From Citrobacter sp. On2M (GTDB taxonomy: Bacteria; Pseudomonadota; Gammaproteobacteria; Enterobacterales; Enterobacteriaceae), in assembly GCF_018035235.1 (NCBI RefSeq), contig NZ_WPCV01000004.1:1364001-1428000 (forward strand): 64,000 nt of DNA, given 5' to 3'. This document shows, one piece after another, positions 61,532 to 64,000 of this stretch. The notes under the pieces were generated by a model that had not been told where the DNA came from, did not search any database, and was given only the letters and a program-made list of their open reading frames with translations. The translations under genes and the position numbers were made by a program. Within the stretch, counting starts at the first letter, position 1. Every line of letters starts with the position of its first letter.

Positions 61532-61723
61532 ATGTTCACGCTGGTTCTTTTTGTGTGCTACCTGGAGGGCGGTTGTGAAGATATCGTGGTGGATGTCTAC
61601 AAAACTGAGCAGCAGTGCCTGATATCGATGGACGATCAGCGTATTCGTAACGGCGGATGTTTACCTGCGGATGACTATATTGACAGCTTCTGGCATCCGG
61701 CCCAGGAATACAGCGATTTTTGA
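61532..61723 (+). CDS. yebW: Small protein YebW
   Basis: 63 residues from MFTLVLFVCYLEGGCEDIVV, as in E. coli; the longer frame begins eight codons upstream. Ends HPAQEYSDF directly against the pphA stop (no gap). Conserved cysteines in VCYLEGGCE and GGCLP suggest a disulfide or metal site. Function unknown. Confidence 0.9.
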   Translation: MFTLVLFVCYLEGGCEDIVVDVYKTEQQCLISMDDQRIRNGGCLPADDYIDSFWHPAQEYSDF

Positions 61724-62365
61724 TTATTGCAGTTGCACCAGCGTTAATTCGCCGCCAAACACCGCACCGGTATCAATATAGTGCAGATTATCGCGATCCA
61801 GCCGTTGGCGCAGCGGCGTATGACCAAACCAAAAGTGATCCGCCCCGCGAATGCCGTTGCCTTTACTCATCAGCCTTGAGCGATCCCACAGCACCCGCCG
61901 TAAGTCGACCTCTTTTTGCCACTGATAATCTTCATCAGGGTAATCAGCGTGGGCAATAACATGTATGCCGTTCTGGCAACGCAGCTCCAGAATCCAGGGT
62001 AAATCCCGACACTCTTCAAGCGAGGATCTCGCCGCTGGCTGCTCCGCCTGTGCAAACCATGAACCACCATTCATAAACCAGTGGAAGGGCTCCCCCGTCG
62101 CCAGCGCGTCCAGCGCCATCTGTTCATGATTACCCCTGACCGCCACAATCCAGCTCTCACGTAGGAGTTTCAGGCAACGCAAACTATCAGGCCCACGGTC
62201 GATAACATCCCCCACCGAAACCAGCAGATCCTGCCACGGATCAAAACGGTGCTGGTGCAAGTGTGCCATCAACAATGAGAAACAGCCGTGGATATCTCCG
62301 ACTACCCAGACGTGACGCCAGTGCGAACCTTCAATTCGTTGATAGATATTATCTGGTCGTCCCAT
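61724..62365 (-). CDS. pphA: Serine/threonine protein phosphatase PphA
   Basis: 213 residues from the ATG with AGGAGG four bases upstream (62365). PPP-family metallophosphatase: GDIHGC, GDVIDRGPDS, RGNHEQM and the histidines in HVIAHADYP and FGHTP. In E. coli it reports on misfolded periplasmic proteins through Cpx. It is the last intact chromosomal gene before the island junction. Confidence 0.94.
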   Translation of the reverse strand: MGRPDNIYQRIEGSHWRHVWVVGDIHGCFSLLMAHLHQHRFDPWQDLLVSVGDVIDRGPDSLRCLKLLRESWIVAVRGNHEQMALDALATGEPFHWFMNGGSWFAQAEQPAARSSLEECRDLPWILELRCQNGIHVIAHADYPDEDYQWQKEVDLRRVLWDRSRLMSKGNGIRGADHFWFGHTPLRQRLDRDNLHYIDTGAVFGGELTLVQLQ

Positions 62366-62518
62366 GCCGCCTCCTGAGTTCAATGGTACCTGGTTATAAT
62401 TTTAGCAATGGCGGCAAAAAAGCCTGGACGATCATGGGCCGGAGTATGGTATGGTTTACGAAGAATGTAACATGCGACACGCAGTGTTAAGCCCAGGATG
62501 GCAACGCATTCGCCACAT

Positions 62519-62543
62519 AAAAAGAGACCGAATACGATTCCTG
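62519..62543 (-). ncRNA. sdsR: 3' end of sRNA SdsR (RyeB); attachment-site remnant
   Basis: On the minus strand CAGGAATCGTATTCGGTCTC then TTTTT is the terminal 25 nt of SdsR as remembered from E. coli/Salmonella. The upstream arm of the terminator (GACCGAATAC) and the rest of the about 100-nt gene should lie to the right, but that DNA is unrelated and AT-rich. Only the attachment core is left on this side. A complete sdsR is expected at the far end of the inserted element. The overlapping antisense RNA RyeA would be cut as well. Confidence 0.82.
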
Positions 62544-62654
62544 TTTTTTCCAAAATTATTTTTTATCCTTTATTTTCAATGCAATAACAAACCTTCAGAA
62601 CCAAAAATGCACAAATAAAGGTGTATTTTCAGGTACTAAAAATCATATAGTTAG
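62544..62654. other. AT-rich start of the inserted element
   Basis: Directly past the sdsR remnant; no gene is seen. Composition drops sharply compared with pphA. Confidence 0.6.
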
Positions 62655-62792
62655 CCAAAATTTCGGACATATTCGGACCGGTTTCGGACAGTTTTTCCTT
62701 CCAAAATTGAATGCGTTGACGCCATCAACCATAAAATAGAACAGATAAGCCGTACTGTTCAGGAAATGTTTGAAGAGGCTGAGATTCACTAA
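62655..62792 (+). pseudogene. Coding remnant without start
   Basis: An open frame of 45 codons after a stop (62652), without an ATG/GTG near a ribosome site, ending ...IEQISRTVQEMFEEAEIH. The composition reads like a real protein C-terminus (helical, amphipathic). It may be the end of a deleted mobile-element gene. Family not recognised. Confidence 0.35.
62661..62690. repeat. Three CGGAC direct repeats at helical spacing
   Basis: TTTCGGACA, ATTCGGACC and TTTCGGACA occur in a row; CGGAC starts at 62664, 62674 and 62685 (10 and 11 bp apart, one turn of DNA). About 120 bp from the attachment core, this is the layout of integrase arm-type or excisionase sites, but no protein is known here. Confidence 0.6.
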
Positions 62793-62997
62793 ACGCTTTT
62801 ACTCGCTAATCATTAATGCGTACACTTTAGCCAACTCATTCATAGGCTTACGTCATTTTCTATAAAGATTAATCTTAAAAAGATGATATCAACATGACAT
62901 AATCACATGCGTTTACTATAAATATCATTACATATTATCGCGTATATCGTTCCGTTAATCATGTTTAGTGATACTGATTAACAGTAAGGTGGTTTAT

Positions 62998-63555
62998 ATG
63001 CTATACATTCTTACAAATGATAATTTTTTATTTAGTGGTTTCTATTATTTATACGGGAAGCACAGTGTTGTTAAATTAACATCAATATTTATTTTAAATA
63101 AAAAACACACAAGCCATGACACCCTTTTAATCGATGCAGCATATTGTCAACTAACAATTAATCAACTACTACACATCGTCAAAATAACACTTATTAACAA
63201 AATTATTTTTCTTTCAGCATTCAAGTTTTCCGATCTAAAACTCACCGTGCCTGTTCACTTCATTCCAAGAAAAACCGGCCTCCTATACATTTCAAACAAC
63301 GTGAGTATTTTTTATAACGGACCTGAAACAGACCTCCCCTCACTAACAATCAAAGAGTTCGAAATAATAAGACAGACACTCAATCAACATGATGACTTTA
63401 AAATAGCATCCAGCCTAGGCATAACTCAGGCAACGCTGAGAATTCATAAGTATCGAATTATGCTTAAACTTAGAATTAAAAAAATGTCACATATCATGTA
63501 CACTGAATACTATTCATATATAACGGGTGAAAAACCAAAATTAATCCATCAATAA
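62998..63555 (+). CDS. Orphan LuxR-type HTH regulator
   Basis: 185 residues from the ATG with AAGGTGG eight bases upstream; a GTG ten codons earlier has no such site. The C-terminal part LPSLTIKEFEIIRQTLNQHDDFKIASSLGITQATLRIHKYRIMLKLRIKK is a LuxR/FixJ-like DNA-binding domain (scaffold, turn ITQATLRIHKYRIM). The N-terminal about 115 residues match no receiver or autoinducer domain I know; no phospho-acceptor DD pair is apparent. Composition is much more AT-rich than the core genes, which fits horizontal origin. RcsA/MatA-like fimbrial and capsule regulators are the nearest type by layout, without clear homology. Confidence 0.75.
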   Translation: MLYILTNDNFLFSGFYYLYGKHSVVKLTSIFILNKKHTSHDTLLIDAAYCQLTINQLLHIVKITLINKIIFLSAFKFSDLKLTVPVHFIPRKTGLLYISNNVSIFYNGPETDLPSLTIKEFEIIRQTLNQHDDFKIASSLGITQATLRIHKYRIMLKLRIKKMSHIMYTEYYSYITGEKPKLIHQ

Positions 63556-63564
63556 TGGCAGACC

Positions 63565-63590
63565 AAAAAAGACCAGTTCGGAAACTGGTC
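63565..63590 (-). terminator. Perfect intrinsic terminator, minus strand
   Basis: Minus strand GACCAGTT-TCCG-AACTGGTC then TTTTTT: 8-bp perfect stem (63571-63590) and six T (63565-63570). It ends a transcript from the right and lies 10 bp from the LuxR-type gene stop, so the two units converge. Confidence 0.82.
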
Positions 63591-63803
63591 AAAGTATTGG
63601 AAAAATACATCTTGCATATCTGTTACTAATAATGGGATGGAGCTACCTGCATCTGAACGCAGTGCGGTGCCGGATTTCTACCGGTGAGTTACTGGCTGGT
63701 CAACCATAACCCGCTGCTTGTCTCAACCACTGAAGTGCCTATGCTTCATGACCATTTAGCCCCGCATCCTGTATAGGAATCACCGCTCTATAAAAGTAGC
63801 ACT
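63591..63803 (-). ncRNA. Untranslated region or candidate sRNA before the terminator
   Basis: 213 nt between the small ORF and the terminator with GC-richer, structured segments and only tiny ORFs (up to about 25 codons). It could be a 3' UTR or a processed small RNA of the element. No RNA family recognised. Confidence 0.35.
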
Positions 63804-63971
63804 CTACGAAGGAAGGTGAAACCCCTTCACTTCATTTTCAGATTTTTTTTGGGTTCCGTACATTTTGCCTCTCAGGTATTCAAAGACAATATGGCATCGT
63901 GGGCAAGCCATATATTGACATGAAACCATAAGGTGTCCCCTTGAATGACGTTCTCTCTGTAACTCCCTCAT
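63804..63971 (-). CDS. Hypothetical 55-residue protein of the mobile element
   Basis: Starts MRELQRERHSRGHLMVSC; in-frame stop 18 bp upstream of the ATG; AAAGAAG is a weak ribosome site. Contains Cys in VSCQYMACPRCHIVFEY, i.e. one CPRC plus a further Cys and His that could bind zinc. Internal ATGs (M15, M21) are alternative starts. Not recognised; small zinc-ribbon-like proteins are common in prophages. Confidence 0.4.
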   Translation of the reverse strand: MRELQRERHSRGHLMVSCQYMACPRCHIVFEYLRGKMYGTQKKSENEVKGFHLPS

Positions 63972-64000
63972 ATCTTCTTTGATATTTTATGATGGTTAAG

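Noticed and set aside
63571-63590. GACCAGTT/AACTGGTC dyad resembling a FadR site
   Set aside because: The half-sites are in inverse order compared with AACTGGTC-N-GACCAGTT, and on the minus strand the stem is followed by six T, so a terminator explains it.
63555-63700. Possible hok-like or other type I toxin peptides (24-25 codon ORFs on either strand)
   Set aside because: No hydrophobic helix of the Hok, Ldr, Ibs or TisB kind and no good ribosome site.
63804-63850. Plus-strand terminator (hairpin and T8) as a separate feature
   Set aside because: The stem is imperfect and the T run is about nine bases away from it; the same bases code for the C-terminus of the minus-strand ORF. Mentioned only within a finding.

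Overview
The window is chromosomal DNA of an enterobacterium. Nearly every gene has a close E. coli/Salmonella counterpart, recognised here from remembered protein sequences and gene order, not from a database search. Three features point to Citrobacter (C. freundii complex or a close relative): minCDE lies next to the 40-min rnd/fadD block (the Salmonella-type order), the dmlRA/yeaVWX block between them is present, and there is a Salmonella-type second FtsI (PBP3SAL-like) gene. The species assignment is an inference.

Layout. 1-8.7 kb: end of cvrA, the D-alanine catabolic genes dadX/dadA, the SpoVR-family gene ycgB, fadR, nhaB and dsbB. 8.7-15.3 kb: an accessory block where E. coli K-12 has umuDC and hlyE. 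It holds an MHS-type transporter, a LacI-family regulator and a nucleoside hydrolase (probable operon, with two identical 14-bp palindromes in front), an MgtC-family membrane protein, a Kch-like potassium channel, and a YeaR-like (DUF1971) protein behind a near-perfect NsrR operator. 15.4-18.9 kb: ycgNML and minCDE. 19-25 kb: dmlR/dmlA (D-malate) and yeaV/W/X (betaine/carnitine-type transporter plus the two-component Rieske carnitine monooxygenase). 25-39 kb: rnd, fadD, yeaY, tsaB, yoaA, yoaB, yoaH, pabB, nudL, sdaA, pdeD, yoaE. 39.6-44.6 kb: manXYZ-yobD, then mntP with MntR boxes and a manganese riboswitch, and rlmA. 44.7-62.4 kb: the FtsI paralogue, cspC/yobF, yebO, mgrB, yobH, kdgR, yebQ, htpX, prc/proQ, msrC, letAB, rsmF, yebV, yebW, pphA.

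The right end (after about 62.54 kb) is the edge of a horizontally acquired element. Just past pphA the last 25 bp of the sdsR (ryeB) small RNA gene are present, but the rest of that gene is missing. AT-rich DNA follows instead, with three helically phased CGGAC repeats, a coding remnant, an orphan LuxR-type regulator and a short minus-strand unit that ends in a perfect intrinsic terminator. The sdsR/ryeA locus is a known insertion hot spot in Salmonella, so this looks like one attachment junction of a prophage or island whose body lies outside the window.

Many start codons were placed inside the longest ORF on the basis of Shine-Dalgarno spacing and the known length of the family (fadR, dsbB, minC, dmlR, dmlA, yeaX, fadD, yeaY, manZ, mntP, cspC, prc, letB, yebV, yebW, pphA). 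rnd and fadD both start with TTG. No tRNA, rRNA, CRISPR array or intact insertion sequence was seen.
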